From JAGNRR01 sp964612525 (GTDB lineage: Bacteria; Bacteroidota; Bacteroidia; Chitinophagales; Chitinophagaceae), in NCBI GenBank assembly GCA_964612525.1, contig CAZTCQ010000007.1:1-38983 (forward strand): a stretch of 38,983 nucleotides of DNA. Reading direction: 5' to 3'. A model generated the notes under the pieces. That model was not told the DNA's origin and searched no databases. It worked only from the letters and a program-made list of their open reading frames with translations. Every line of letters starts with the position of its first letter. The first letter of the stretch is position 1. This document shows positions 1 through 8,014 of the stretch, piece by piece. Both the position numbers and the translations under genes were made by a program.

Positions 1-58
1 TGGTTAGAGCATCGGTTTGTGGTACCGAGGGTCGCGGGTTCGAATCCCGTCTTCCTCC
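1..58 (+). tRNA. tRNA-His (GTG), 5' end cut off by the window edge
   Basis: The anticodon arm has a 5-bp stem (12-16 with 24-28) around loop TTGTGGT, giving anticodon GTG at 19-21. The T-arm GCGGG-TTCGAAT-CCCGT is intact. The 3' acceptor strand is 51-57 and the discriminator base at 58 is C, the hallmark of tRNA-His. CCA is not encoded. The acceptor 5' strand and part of the D-arm lie outside the window. Confidence 0.93.
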
Positions 59-70
59 CTTCTAAATTAA

Positions 71-98
71 AGAGACTACTTAGGTAGTCTCTTTTTTT
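71..98 (+). terminator. Rho-independent terminator after tRNA-His
   Basis: A perfect 9-bp stem AGAGACTAC / GTAGTCTCT with loop TTAG is followed directly by a T tract. It lies 12 bases after the tRNA 3' end. Confidence 0.9.
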
Positions 99-229
99 GA
101 TGGTATTACATTGTTTCAAATTTTGCGATAAGTTCTCAAATCCCTCAATAACAAAAGATTAAGCCCGATGAAACTCACCAAAAACAAATCCTAGTTTAAT
201 TTTAATTTCTTCAAGACATCGAGAAAATC

Positions 230-661
230 ATGGGCGTATTTGATAAATATACTACTAAGAAAAATACAAAAATTATAGAGCTCAGTCGGGCAAAAGCATT
301 TGGTCTTATCTCTCGATTTATTTATGATTTTGAAGAATTATCGTCTAGTATTCTTGAATTGACTTTGAAAAAATTTGGGGCTACTAAAATTCTTTCGAAT
401 GAGTCTCTGTCTGAAGATTTAGAAACAATCATTTTGAACAGCACAGATGATATTATAGTAGATTCTTGTTTACTGCATTTTAAAGATGATGAATTATATC
501 CTCTATTTGCTTTTTTAGTTGATGGTGCTTTTTCAAATGCTGAGGTGAGCAAAAAACAAGCTCGCAGAATGAATGTGGTGCAAGATAAATTTAACATGAG
601 CGATATGGCTTCAGAGAAAATCATTGAAATTGCCAAGATAAAATTTGGCTATGAAAAGTAG
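230..661 (+). CDS. Hypothetical protein, 143 aa
   Basis: The frame opens with ATG and encodes a 143-residue protein that I do not recognise. It has no signal peptide and no hydrophobic segment long enough to cross a membrane, so it is probably cytoplasmic. The composition is rich in Lys, Glu, Asp, Ile and Phe, with an apparent helical C-terminus (about residues 100-143). It stands alone between the tRNA-His terminator and a weak terminator of its own; its neighbours give no functional clue. No clear TAnnTTTG motif was found upstream. Codon use resembles the surrounding genes, so I take it as a real gene, but no function is offered. Confidence 0.6.
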   Translation: MGVFDKYTTKKNTKIIELSRAKAFGLISRFIYDFEELSSSILELTLKKFGATKILSNESLSEDLETIILNSTDDIIVDSCLLHFKDDELYPLFAFLVDGAFSNAEVSKKQARRMNVVQDKFNMSDMASEKIIEIAKIKFGYEK

Positions 662-690
662 CCTCTTTTAAAAGGCTCAGTGTTTTTTTT
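659..690 (+). terminator. Probable terminator after the 143-aa gene
   Basis: AGCCT and AGGCT can pair around an A/T-rich loop that includes TTTTAAA, overlapping the stop codon. A run of eight T follows a few bases later (683-690). The stem is short, so confidence is moderate. Confidence 0.5.
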
Positions 691-794
691 GAATACCTAA
701 AGCTTATCCCCAAACTTTTCAATACTTTTTTACAATAGCGTGTATTAGTTTTTTTTGCTAGCAATCTATTTTAGAAGAAATTTATATTCTGAAC

Positions 795-1691
795 TTGAAT
801 AAATTGTCCAACGAAAGAGAAATAAAAGCTTTGTTGCAACTACTGGATGACCCAGATGAGGCGATATACTCTGTGGTTTCCTCAAAAATCAATGAATTGG
901 GTCCCAGGGTTATTCCTCGCTTGGAGGAATATTGGCTTGATGCCGAAAATGAACTTATTCAAGGACGTATTGAATCTTTGATTCAAAAAGTAAGCCTAAG
1001 AGACATTCGAGAAAAGCTGAATGCTTGGGAGGAAAACCCAACCGCCTCTTTGTTTGAGGCCATGGTGCAAATCAGCCGGTACTCACAGCCAAATTTAGAT
1101 GCTGACAAATTAAAAAACACCCTAAAAAGCATACACCGCTCCTGCTGGCTGGAGCTAAACAATTATCTCACTCCTTTAGAGGAAGTGCACATTGTCAATA
1201 GTATTTTATACAGTATGTATAGCTTATCCGCCGACAGAAACTCATTGAAGGATTCTAACTCATATTTCCTTAGTAATGTATTGACCCACAGAAAAGGAAA
1301 TCAATTTTCCTTAGCCTTGATATATCTGCTAATCACAAAAATGTTGGACATCCCAGTTTTCGCTCTGAAGATTTCGAATTTCGTTATTCTAGGTTACGTC
1401 AATACTCTATATGACTTTGATAAAGGGCTTGAGAGCCCAATTCTTAGCACACAGTTTTTTATTGAGCCAACGGAAGGAACCATCCTTTCAAAACAAGATG
1501 TCGATTCTTTTATAAAAAAATACGATGTCACTCTTACCGAAAATAGCTTTGAACCTCTTAAAAATATTGAGTTCGTTCAACATTACACAAATGCATTAGC
1601 TAAAAGCTATGAAGAGGCTGGTGAAACTGAAAAAGCAGAAGATATTCGCTCTTTAATAAGTCAACCTCCATCCTCTTTGGGTGAATCTTAG
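795..1691 (+). CDS. SirB1/transglutaminase-like family protein with N-terminal HEAT-like region
   Basis: This 298-residue cytoplasmic protein resembles the SirB1 (Transglut_core2) family. Residues about 5-70 look HEAT-like (LDDPDEAIYSVV, LGPRVIPRLEEYW). The family signature appears as HRKGNQFSLALIYLL, and the C-terminus (QHYTNALAKSYEEAGETEKA) is TPR-like. Many relatives have Cys in the GNCLSLA position and His in the following GHF segment; here these read GNQFSLA and SNF, so the catalytic-looking residues are absent and a scaffold role is more likely than enzymatic activity. The start is TTG because no ATG lies near the domain start; a second TTG three codons on is possible. A sigma/anti-sigma pair follows 52 bases downstream on the same strand. 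Confidence 0.72.
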   Translation: MNKLSNEREIKALLQLLDDPDEAIYSVVSSKINELGPRVIPRLEEYWLDAENELIQGRIESLIQKVSLRDIREKLNAWEENPTASLFEAMVQISRYSQPNLDADKLKNTLKSIHRSCWLELNNYLTPLEEVHIVNSILYSMYSLSADRNSLKDSNSYFLSNVLTHRKGNQFSLALIYLLITKMLDIPVFALKISNFVILGYVNTLYDFDKGLESPILSTQFFIEPTEGTILSKQDVDSFIKKYDVTLTENSFEPLKNIEFVQHYTNALAKSYEEAGETEKAEDIRSLISQPPSSLGES

Positions 1692-1743
1692 CATAATTCA
1701 TACTTAGTTTTTGTATTGTTTTTAATACATTCGTAAACAGTAA

Positions 1744-2301
1744 GTGGCTCAATCCAACAAACAACTCACCGACCAGCAACTGATTACTCAGTATGCAAAG
1801 CAGAATGACAAGTCTGCCTTGGGGACCTTGTTCGAGCGTTACTATCACTTGGTCTTTGGTGTAGGAATGAAATATCTGAAAAATAGCGAGCGAGCCAAAG
1901 ACATAAGTATGCAAGTTTTTGAAAAGTTGATCACCGACCTTAAAAAACATGAAATTGAGTATTTTAAGTCCTGGTTGTACCGAGTGGCACAGAATGCCTG
2001 CCTTATGGAACTGAGGAAAAACAAATCAATAACGAAACCCTTGGAGGAAAATCTGCTGGTAGATATGGAATCTCCTACCGAAAAGCATCTAATAATTGAA
2101 AAGGAGCAAATGCTGGTCAATATGGAACAAGAATTAGCAAACCTCCCCATGGATCAGCAGAAATGTATTCGGCTTTTTTATTTAGAACGGAAGACATATA
2201 ACGATATTTGCGAAGCAACCGGCTTTACGTTTAAGCAAGTAAAAAGCTTTATACAGAACGGAAAACGAAATTTAAAATTAAAATTATCAGCCACCGGGTG
2301 A
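1744..2301 (+). CDS. RNA polymerase sigma factor, ECF sigma-70 family
   Basis: This 185-residue protein has the two-domain layout of ECF sigma factors. Region 2 (about residues 10-80) contains LGTLFERYYHLVFGVGMKYL and FKSWLYRVAQNACL. Region 4 (about 125-182) contains LPMDQQKCIRLFYLERKTYNDI followed by a helix-turn-helix. It would direct RNA polymerase to a small stress or envelope regulon. The start is GTG, since the first internal ATG would delete much of region 2. Its stop overlaps the next gene's start by 4 bases, so the two are translationally coupled, as expected for a sigma/anti-sigma pair. A near-consensus -7 element (TACATTCG, 1726-1733) lies 10 bases before the start. Confidence 0.92.
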   Translation: MAQSNKQLTDQQLITQYAKQNDKSALGTLFERYYHLVFGVGMKYLKNSERAKDISMQVFEKLITDLKKHEIEYFKSWLYRVAQNACLMELRKNKSITKPLEENLLVDMESPTEKHLIIEKEQMLVNMEQELANLPMDQQKCIRLFYLERKTYNDICEATGFTFKQVKSFIQNGKRNLKLKLSATG

Positions 2302-3617
2302 GTAATTTAGAAAACATATTATCCAATAGTGATTGTCTTTCACAAGAGCAAATGCTACTCTATTTAGAAAATAAATTAGAGCGCGAAGCGGCACATAGTG
2401 CGGAAAGTCACCTAATTGATTGTGCGTTTTGTAGCGATGCCTTGGAGGGTTTACAGCTTTCAACTTCAAAGGAAAATGAGGCCAACCTAAAAGCAATACA
2501 AACTGATATGGAAGCCCTGCTCTTCGGTGATGAGAAGAAGAGTTTGACGGGTTCAACAGTTTCGAAGTCTGAAAAAATAACAAAAATGGCCAAAGAACCC
2601 GCTACCAAATTAGTCGGGCAAAAAGGAGGGCGACGAATATCTTGGTTGGCAGCCGCTGGTCTTTTCTTTCTCATTTTTAGTGGTGGGCTAGCCGTATTTT
2701 CTTACGTAAGTAACAACACTGACTTTTTTAAAAAGAAGGAAGAAACTTATTCAAAAAACTCTGATCTAGGGAAAATTGAAACTGAGGAAGCGCCAGTAAT
2801 GAAATCTTCGCCTGAGTATGGCGGAGTGACTGTCACTACTGAAGGATCGAATAATGACATCATTGAAGAAGCCAATTCAATAAATGAAAAAGAGTTCAAA
2901 AGTCAAAGTAAAAAGAAAGCAAGTACAATGGATAAGGCTATTGCAAAAAACAAAGTTGGGAATGAAACTCAAGGCAATCCTATCAAAAAATCATCCGAGG
3001 GAATTGAAAGCAAAGCTCCCGTTTTAGCCAGTGCCCCAAGCCCTCCCAGCACAAAAGCGAGAACCGAAAAAGAATCCCGAGATAATCGAATGGCCGTAGT
3101 AAAAAAGGAAGAATTAAATGTAGTATCAAGAGAAGATCTTTCACAGCAAAACACCTATACCCAGCCGAAATATGGAGGAAAAGCCAGCCAGGTTAAAGAT
3201 ATTGGCTCCACAAAATCTAATCTCGTATCAAAGAAAAAAACTGCTAGGTCGCGATATGCCGATAAAAATCGATTAAGCGATGAGGCAAAACAAAATGAAA
3301 TTGTTGTAACGAATAGCTCTCAGACAAAAGGCTTGCGAAATAAAAAAGCAATTGCGCGAGACAATGTTTATTTAGCCAACGAAGCTTTTAAAAAAGGAAA
3401 CTATAAACAGAGCATCAAATATTACAAAAGAGCTTTGCAGACGAAAGATTTATCCAATAAGACGGTTGTTATGTATCAATTGGCATTGGCCTATGAACGA
3501 ACAAACAATCTGCGAAAGGCAGAAAAAATTTATGTAGACCTGGAAAAAATAGGGTCATTCAATTCAAGAGCCAATAACGGATTGCAAAGGGTGCGCCGAG
3601 CACGTGGTAAAAAGTAA
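2298..3617 (+). CDS. Membrane anti-sigma-like protein with zinc-finger motif and C-terminal TPR
   Basis: The protein has 439 residues. The cytoplasmic N-terminus carries a HxxxCxxC motif (H38, C42, C45) like the zinc-binding anti-sigma fold, with C13 as a possible further ligand. One transmembrane helix spans about residues 115-137. A long Lys/Ser/Glu-rich, low-complexity periplasmic linker follows (about 140-345), then a TPR-like segment (about 350-430; ANEAFKKGNYKQSIKYYKRA). The GTG start overlaps the sigma-factor stop (GTGA). The likely role is to hold the ECF sigma factor at the inner membrane and release it on a periplasmic signal. The TPR tail suggests that a periplasmic protein partner is sensed. 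It ends six bases before a convergent gene. Confidence 0.8.
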   Translation: MSNLENILSNSDCLSQEQMLLYLENKLEREAAHSAESHLIDCAFCSDALEGLQLSTSKENEANLKAIQTDMEALLFGDEKKSLTGSTVSKSEKITKMAKEPATKLVGQKGGRRISWLAAAGLFFLIFSGGLAVFSYVSNNTDFFKKKEETYSKNSDLGKIETEEAPVMKSSPEYGGVTVTTEGSNNDIIEEANSINEKEFKSQSKKKASTMDKAIAKNKVGNETQGNPIKKSSEGIESKAPVLASAPSPPSTKARTEKESRDNRMAVVKKEELNVVSREDLSQQNTYTQPKYGGKASQVKDIGSTKSNLVSKKKTARSRYADKNRLSDEAKQNEIVVTNSSQTKGLRNKKAIARDNVYLANEAFKKGNYKQSIKYYKRALQTKDLSNKTVVMYQLALAYERTNNLRKAEKIYVDLEKIGSFNSRANNGLQRVRRARGKK

Positions 3618-3623
3618 TTTTTT

Positions 3624-4139
3624 TTACTCCTGTGACATAAAGTAAAACAAACCGAGTAACACCACTAATAATATTCCTACCACTAAAATCGTGATGGTTT
3701 TTTTCTGAGCTTTATTGATTGACTCCAATTGGTTCATATCACCCAAGCGATTAATAGTGCGTTCTAATTTATCAAAAGCTGATGGTCCTTTTACAATAAA
3801 ATCAAAAGCTCCGTTTTGGATAGATTCTTTGGCAATTTCCATATCATCTTTCCCAGAAAACATAAAGACTTTCGTTCCCGGAGACACTTTACCTATTTCT
3901 TTTAAAATCTCAATTCCATTTTTCGCCGCACTATTCTGAGAGCTTAAATGATAATCCAAAACAATTATTTCAGGATGTTCTTTTTTAATATCATCCATGG
4001 CGGATTCTCCGTCACCATAGGATTTCACTTCAAAAACATATCGATCTTGAATATAGTCCTGAATCATTTCTACCTGAATAGGATCGTCGTCAATTACGAA
4101 TAGTTTTCTCGTTTCGTCAAATAAGGCTTTGTCTTCCAT
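3624..4139 (-). CDS. Response-regulator receiver protein with C-terminal membrane anchor
   Basis: A 171-residue CheY-like receiver domain fills about residues 10-133. The acidic pocket D17/D18/D19, phospho-acceptor D62 (IVLDYH), S95 and K117 (FIVKG) are all present, so it should accept phosphate. There is no DNA-binding or enzymatic output domain. Instead a short charged linker (134-147) leads to a single hydrophobic helix (about 148-168) and only three more residues, which is a tail-anchor topology placing the receiver in the cytoplasm at the inner membrane. No histidine kinase is nearby. A perfect TACCTTTG promoter element lies 14 bases upstream of the ATG, supporting this start. Confidence 0.87.
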   Translation of the reverse strand: MEDKALFDETRKLFVIDDDPIQVEMIQDYIQDRYVFEVKSYGDGESAMDDIKKEHPEIIVLDYHLSSQNSAAKNGIEILKEIGKVSPGTKVFMFSGKDDMEIAKESIQNGAFDFIVKGPSAFDKLERTINRLGDMNQLESINKAQKKTITILVVGILLVVLLGLFYFMSQE

Positions 4140-4153
4140 GGGTGTTGTTTTTA

Positions 4154-4161
4154 CAAAGGTA
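4154..4161 (-). promoter_or_regulatory. -7 promoter element (TACCTTTG) of the receiver gene
   Basis: The minus strand reads TACCTTTG, an exact match to the Bacteroidota TAnnTTTG consensus, 14 bases before the ATG at 4139. No clear -33 TTTG was identified. Confidence 0.65.
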
Positions 4162-4189
4162 ATTTATCTAATCCTATATTTTTTCCTAT

Positions 4190-4660
4190 TTAGGGTGCTT
4201 TATGACCAATCACTTTTAAGAAATGATATCCTTTGGGCTCATAGCCCTCGCTTTTGTAAAAATCATGCGCTTTCTTGTTATCCAAAAAAGCGTCTAACAT
4301 GATGGTTTCGCAGTTTTCTTCTCTTGCTAACCTTTCAATAAAGAGCAAAAAGTATCGACCATAGCCTTTTCGCTGATGGTTTGGGTGAATAATAAAATTA
4401 TCAATTTCTAAATATTTCCCGCAATAAAATTTAGTGGCAATCCAACAACCACAAATACCCACTATCACATTGTCTCTAGAGGCCAGATACAGATTGTAGT
4501 TTGCGTAAGCCTGCATTTCTTTGACATACTGCCAAAAAGAAGCTTCCGTCATTTTAGGGTTCAAAAGAATAACTAAAGGAAGTGCCGCAGTAAAATCTTG
4601 TTGAGTTTCTGCCAGTCGAAACTTAAGTCTAGAATTCGTAGAAGTTGTCAAATCGCTCAT
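4190..4660 (-). CDS. GNAT-family N-acetyltransferase
   Basis: The protein has 156 residues and the GNAT fold. A central strand with NVIVGICGCWIA is followed by the acetyl-CoA pyrophosphate-binding loop HPNHQRKGYGRYFLL (Q/RxxGxG/A), and the C-terminus has LDAFLDNKKAHDFYKSEGYEPKG with the usual N-x-x-A-x-x-F-Y pattern. It transfers an acetyl group from acetyl-CoA to an unknown amine or protein N-terminus. The start overlaps the 3' end of the upstream barrel gene by 32 bases, so the two are probably co-transcribed, or the true start is slightly downstream. The substrate cannot be told from the sequence. Confidence 0.88.
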   Translation of the reverse strand: MSDLTTSTNSRLKFRLAETQQDFTAALPLVILLNPKMTEASFWQYVKEMQAYANYNLYLASRDNVIVGICGCWIATKFYCGKYLEIDNFIIHPNHQRKGYGRYFLLFIERLAREENCETIMLDAFLDNKKAHDFYKSEGYEPKGYHFLKVIGHKAP

Positions 4661-5321
4661 ATCGGTCTTCTTCTGACAGGCTAATACTCCAACCCATTTG
4701 CACTCCTACTGTTCTATTTCGGGTAGTCGTAAATTGAGGGTTGATATCCTTAGTACCCATATCGTAAAAAGCACCCATATAAAAACCACGGTCTAACTCA
4801 AAGCCAGCTTTGAACTTTACACCATAGTCCCAAGGGGTAATTTGATCACGTAAATAATCTTTACCCACGCGCAATTTTCCTGCATCTACATTTTGCAAGT
4901 TTTGCTCCAAAACATAATTGGTATAGACCAGTCTTGAAGCATATGGACCGGCACCGGCAAATAAGAATCCACGGTTCACTTTTAACTTTCCAGTTAAACA
5001 AATGGGCATTTGCAAATACCCAAGATTCGAATTAAAATTTTCAGAAACAGTGGAAGGTTCAATTTCGTACGCCCCTCCTTTGAAAGTATATAACAACTCA
5101 GGCTGAACACTCAAAAAGTCAGTAAGTAAGATGTCTCCCATGGCTCCTACGCTCATGTGAAGTTTGGTATTCCCAACCCCTTCAAAAGAAATATTATTGG
5201 ATTTTTGAATCTGACTATTAAAATTAAAGCCAATCACGGGCGCAATTCGAACTTGCGCCTGAGTCGCTCCAACCAGCGCCAGAGCGCATAAAACAAGAAT
5301 TGTACGTTTTAGCATAAACAT
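4629..5321 (-). CDS. Outer-membrane beta-barrel protein (PorT/OMP_b-brl_2-like)
   Basis: The protein has 230 residues with a signal peptide (LKRTILVLCALALVGATQAQ) cleaved around residue 22. Mature sequence alternates hydrophobic and polar residues in short strands separated by loops (for example LLYTFKGGAYEI, GYLQMPICLTGKL, GVKFKAGFEL, GVQMGWSISL), as in 8-stranded Bacteroidota outer-membrane barrels. It lacks a classical C-terminal Phe barrel signal but ends NFYEF. Members are generic porin-like proteins; some relatives (PorT) serve T9SS, but this sequence does not decide that. ATG at 5321 or the in-frame ATG at 5315 could both be the start. It overlaps the GNAT gene downstream. Confidence 0.8.
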   Translation of the reverse strand: MFMLKRTILVLCALALVGATQAQVRIAPVIGFNFNSQIQKSNNISFEGVGNTKLHMSVGAMGDILLTDFLSVQPELLYTFKGGAYEIEPSTVSENFNSNLGYLQMPICLTGKLKVNRGFLFAGAGPYASRLVYTNYVLEQNLQNVDAGKLRVGKDYLRDQITPWDYGVKFKAGFELDRGFYMGAFYDMGTKDINPQFTTTRNRTVGVQMGWSISLSEEDRYERFDNFYEF

Positions 5322-5413
5322 TCTTTAAAATATGAAGCAAAATAAACAAAGATGCTGCTATAAAAAAACTTTTAGTGTATTAATCAACTCACACAATAGT
5401 GGAAATATTCTCT

Positions 5414-5421
5414 TACTTTTG
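5414..5421 (+). promoter_or_regulatory. -7 promoter element (TACTTTTG) of panB
   Basis: The sequence is an exact TAnnTTTG match, 14 bases before the TTG start at 5436. This implies a 5' leader of only a few bases and supports the non-ATG start. Confidence 0.65.
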
Positions 5422-5435
5422 CACAAATTATTGAT

Positions 5436-6260
5436 TTGAGCACAGAACTAAAGAAAAAAAAATTTAAGAAAATCACCACCTTGGCTCTTCTTGCCATGAA
5501 ACAACGTGGTGAAAAAATTTCAATGCTTACTGCCTATGACTACTCTATGGCACAAATTCTGGACAATGCAGGGATTGACGTTCTGTTGGTTGGGGATAGT
5601 GCTAGTAATGTTTTTGCTGGTCATGAGACTACGCTACCCATAACCCTAGATCAAATGATTTATCATGCGCAGGCGGTTATTCGTGCTATTGAGCGTTGCT
5701 TAGTTGTGGTGGATTTACCCTTTGGTAGTTATCAAGGAAATTCTAGAGAGGCCTTGGCATCTGCAATTCGTATTATGAAAGAGTCTGGCGCTCATTCTGT
5801 GAAAATGGAAGGCGGTGAAGAGATTTTAGAAAGTGTAAAAAGAATCATTGGGTCTGGGATTCCAGTTATGGGTCACCTCGGGCTTATTCCTCAAAGTATT
5901 TACCAATTTGGAACTTATACCGTACGGGCTAAAGAAGAGGAGGAAGCTGAAGAACTTATTCGAAACGCAAAAGTTTTAGAAGAGGCAGGCTGTTTTGCCA
6001 TCGTGTTAGAAAAAATTCCAGCTGCCTTAGGAAAAAAAGTAGCTGAATCCGTAGCAATCCCAATCATAGGAATTGGTGCCGGAAATGACGTAGATGGTCA
6101 AGTATTGGTCATGCACGACATGTTAGGTATTACCAAAGATTTTTCACCTAGATTCTTGCGCCGATATGCTGATTTATATCAAGACATAAGTAAAGCCACG
6201 GAAGAATATATAGCTGACGTAAAAAGTGGAGATTTTCCAAATGATAAAGAGCAGTACTAG
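5436..6260 (+). CDS. panB: 3-methyl-2-oxobutanoate hydroxymethyltransferase
   Basis: PanB adds a hydroxymethyl group from 5,10-methylene-tetrahydrofolate to alpha-ketoisovalerate to give ketopantoate, the first committed step of pantothenate and coenzyme A synthesis. The 274 residues match the family's usual length. Conserved segments include MLTAYDYSMAQILD, VLLVGDSASNVFAGHETT, DLPFGSYQGN, VKMEGGEE, GHLGLIPQS and IGIGAGNDVDGQVLVMHDML. The start is TTG; the first in-frame ATG (the MKQRGEK segment) lies 20 codons in and would remove the basic N-terminal extension but not the core. It is cytoplasmic. No other pantothenate gene is adjacent, and it converges on a small membrane gene with a 4-base overlap. 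Confidence 0.97.
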   Translation: MSTELKKKKFKKITTLALLAMKQRGEKISMLTAYDYSMAQILDNAGIDVLLVGDSASNVFAGHETTLPITLDQMIYHAQAVIRAIERCLVVVDLPFGSYQGNSREALASAIRIMKESGAHSVKMEGGEEILESVKRIIGSGIPVMGHLGLIPQSIYQFGTYTVRAKEEEEAEELIRNAKVLEEAGCFAIVLEKIPAALGKKVAESVAIPIIGIGAGNDVDGQVLVMHDMLGITKDFSPRFLRRYADLYQDISKATEEYIADVKSGDFPNDKEQY

Positions 6261-6445
6261 TATTCTCTTTTAAAAAATATGGTACTGCAGAATAGACTAC
6301 CGATTAGTAAGACAACGAACTCTTTACTAGTAAATACGTCTCCAAATTCATGAATTTTTCCTCCCCTGAAGAAAAACATGAAGTAGACAGAATAAATGAC
6401 AAACAGAATGCCTAAAATTATAATAGTTTTACGTGCTGCGCTCAT
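6257..6445 (-). CDS. Small hypothetical membrane protein, 62 aa
   Basis: This short frame encodes two hydrophobic helices (about residues 6-25 and 42-58) separated by a short charged loop (RGGKIHEFGDVFTSKE). It probably sits in the inner membrane as a hairpin with both ends on the cytoplasmic side. Its stop codon shares bases with the end of panB on the opposite strand (CTAG overlap). I do not recognise the family; small two-helix proteins like this are common and rarely characterised. It lies downstream of the saccharopine-dehydrogenase-like gene only by position reversed, with 38 bases between them on the same strand, so co-transcription is possible. Confidence 0.5.
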   Translation of the reverse strand: MSAARKTIIILGILFVIYSVYFMFFFRGGKIHEFGDVFTSKEFVVLLIGSLFCSTIFFKREY

Positions 6446-6483
6446 GAGGCAAATTAGACGATAAAAGAAATCGGGGTTTACAA

Positions 6484-7800
6484 TTAATCTTCTTTAAATT
6501 CAATTCCATTGGCCGCAAGCTCTTTCAGTACAGGCTGATATACTTTTTTCATAGTTGGAATTCGAACTCCAGCTAGGTCTGAAATTTCACCAGTCAACCA
6601 AAGTTTTGTAAATATAGCCATTGGCAAACCTACACATTTGGCCATGGCAGTATCCGTTTGATTCTCTCCCTTAACTACTAGGCTGCTAATGATTTGTTTT
6701 GAATCTCCATCCTGTTCGTACTCTATATCATGCTGAAAAATTAAGATATCTTTATCTCCTGGGCTCAATTCCCATTTTTTTTCTAAAATACTTTGCAACA
6801 CCCTAGCATGTACTTGCACTCCTGAAACCGTCAGTCTTTCATCGGAAGAAAATCCGAGGAATTGTAAAAGCTCGTAAGCAATAGGATCTGCTTGAATCGT
6901 TTTTAATTTTTCACTGAGCGTATACCCTGCGAATGATGAGGTGGCTTCGGTAAACCACTCTTTCACACTGAGTTCGGTTACGTCTATCTTTTTAGAGTCA
7001 CTCGTCAATCCTAAGGAAACTACAGCCGCCCATCCTTTTACAAAATCAGGGTGCCGTAGGGTGGCTCTTAAAATGGTATGTGCATTTTCCAAGGAATAAC
7101 TTTCTTTATATTGCATAGAATCCCGATTGGCGTAAGCTGCATATTCGCCATAGCCATCTACCTCCACTACCGAACATTTTTTGTACAACTGCTCGTAGGT
7201 TCTATGAAAATGTTTCTCGTTCATTACAAAATCGGCACCGCTGCTGCCTGCTCTTACTATGTTCCATGGATTCCAAGCAATTTTATAATGCCAAGGATTG
7301 GTATCACTTTCAGGGGCAATTAGACCACCGCAATAAGACTGAAAAGAAGTAACCACACCGTCATCTTCTCTTATAGAGTCTATCAATTGCATCGCACTCA
7401 TGTGATCAATACCTGGGTCGGCGCCCATTTCGTTCATGAGTAACACACCTGCTTCTTCAGCAGCATCGTTTAGCTCTTTTATTTCATCAGAAACATACGA
7501 TGCTGTGACGAGATTTGTCTTCAATTTTACACAGTCATGCGCCACATGAATGTGCAGAAACGGTGGTAATAAAGATATAACGAAGTCAGCCTCTTGGACT
7601 TCTTTTGCCCGACTAGCGGCGTCCATTATATCTATCTCCAGTGCGCTGGCCTTAGCTCGACCTTCAATTTTACTTTCAGCTAATTCCTTGTTTCTATCGG
7701 CCACTATTATTTGCCAATCTTGCTGTTGAGCTTCTTCTATTAAATAATCTATCAGTGCGGTAGCCGATTTCCCCGCACCCAGTATTAAAATCCTTTTCAT
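6484..7800 (-). CDS. Saccharopine dehydrogenase family protein (LYS9-like)
   Basis: The protein has 438 residues. An N-terminal Rossmann fold starts with ILILGAGKSATALIDYL, the NAD(P)-binding GxGxxx motif, and continues with VADRNKE and FVISLLPPFLHIHVAH. The central and C-terminal part matches the saccharopine dehydrogenase C-terminal domain (MNEMGADPGIDHMSAMQLID, CGGLIAPESDTNPWHYKIAW). Family members interconvert saccharopine with glutamate and aminoadipate semialdehyde or catalyse related reductive couplings such as carboxynorspermidine synthesis; the substrate here is not settled. It is cytoplasmic. Its promoter region is shared with the divergent lipoprotein/ytxJ pair (67 bases between start codons). 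Confidence 0.87.
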   Translation of the reverse strand: MKRILILGAGKSATALIDYLIEEAQQQDWQIIVADRNKELAESKIEGRAKASALEIDIMDAASRAKEVQEADFVISLLPPFLHIHVAHDCVKLKTNLVTASYVSDEIKELNDAAEEAGVLLMNEMGADPGIDHMSAMQLIDSIREDDGVVTSFQSYCGGLIAPESDTNPWHYKIAWNPWNIVRAGSSGADFVMNEKHFHRTYEQLYKKCSVVEVDGYGEYAAYANRDSMQYKESYSLENAHTILRATLRHPDFVKGWAAVVSLGLTSDSKKIDVTELSVKEWFTEATSSFAGYTLSEKLKTIQADPIAYELLQFLGFSSDERLTVSGVQVHARVLQSILEKKWELSPGDKDILIFQHDIEYEQDGDSKQIISSLVVKGENQTDTAMAKCVGLPMAIFTKLWLTGEISDLAGVRIPTMKKVYQPVLKELAANGIEFKED

Positions 7801-7832
7801 TTCTTATTAACTAATTTCAATATTAAAAACTG

Positions 7833-7840
7833 TACCTTTG
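7833..7840 (+). promoter_or_regulatory. -7 promoter element (TACCTTTG) of the lipoprotein-ytxJ pair
   Basis: Exact TAnnTTTG match, 27 bases before the ATG at 7868. It is the only consensus element ahead of this two-gene unit. Confidence 0.6.
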
Positions 7841-7867
7841 AGCAAATAAACAGAAAGTATTTAGATA

Positions 7868-8002
7868 ATGAAAAAGAAAAACGCATTATTATTATTGGTC
7901 CTTTTTACTGTAACAATAGCCTTGTCTTCTTGTGCTACGAAAAAGAAATATGGCTGTCCAGAACGTATTAGTCTTCCTTCTTTTATTCAACTTATAAAAT
8001 AA
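7868..8002 (+). CDS. Very small lipoprotein, 44 aa
   Basis: The frame runs from ATG to TAA and encodes a basic N-terminus (MKKKNA), a hydrophobic core (LLLLVLFTVTIA) and a lipobox ending LSSC, with C22 as the predicted lipidated residue. The mature peptide is only 23 residues and contains a KKKYGCP segment with a second cysteine (C30). I recall similar tiny lipoproteins with a YGCP motif in other Bacteroidota, of unknown function. It sits 12 bases before ytxJ and behind a consensus promoter, so the two genes appear co-transcribed. It is easily missed by gene finders with a length cut-off. Confidence 0.75.
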   Translation: MKKKNALLLLVLFTVTIALSSCATKKKYGCPERISLPSFIQLIK

Positions 8003-8014
8003 GAATCTCAGTTA

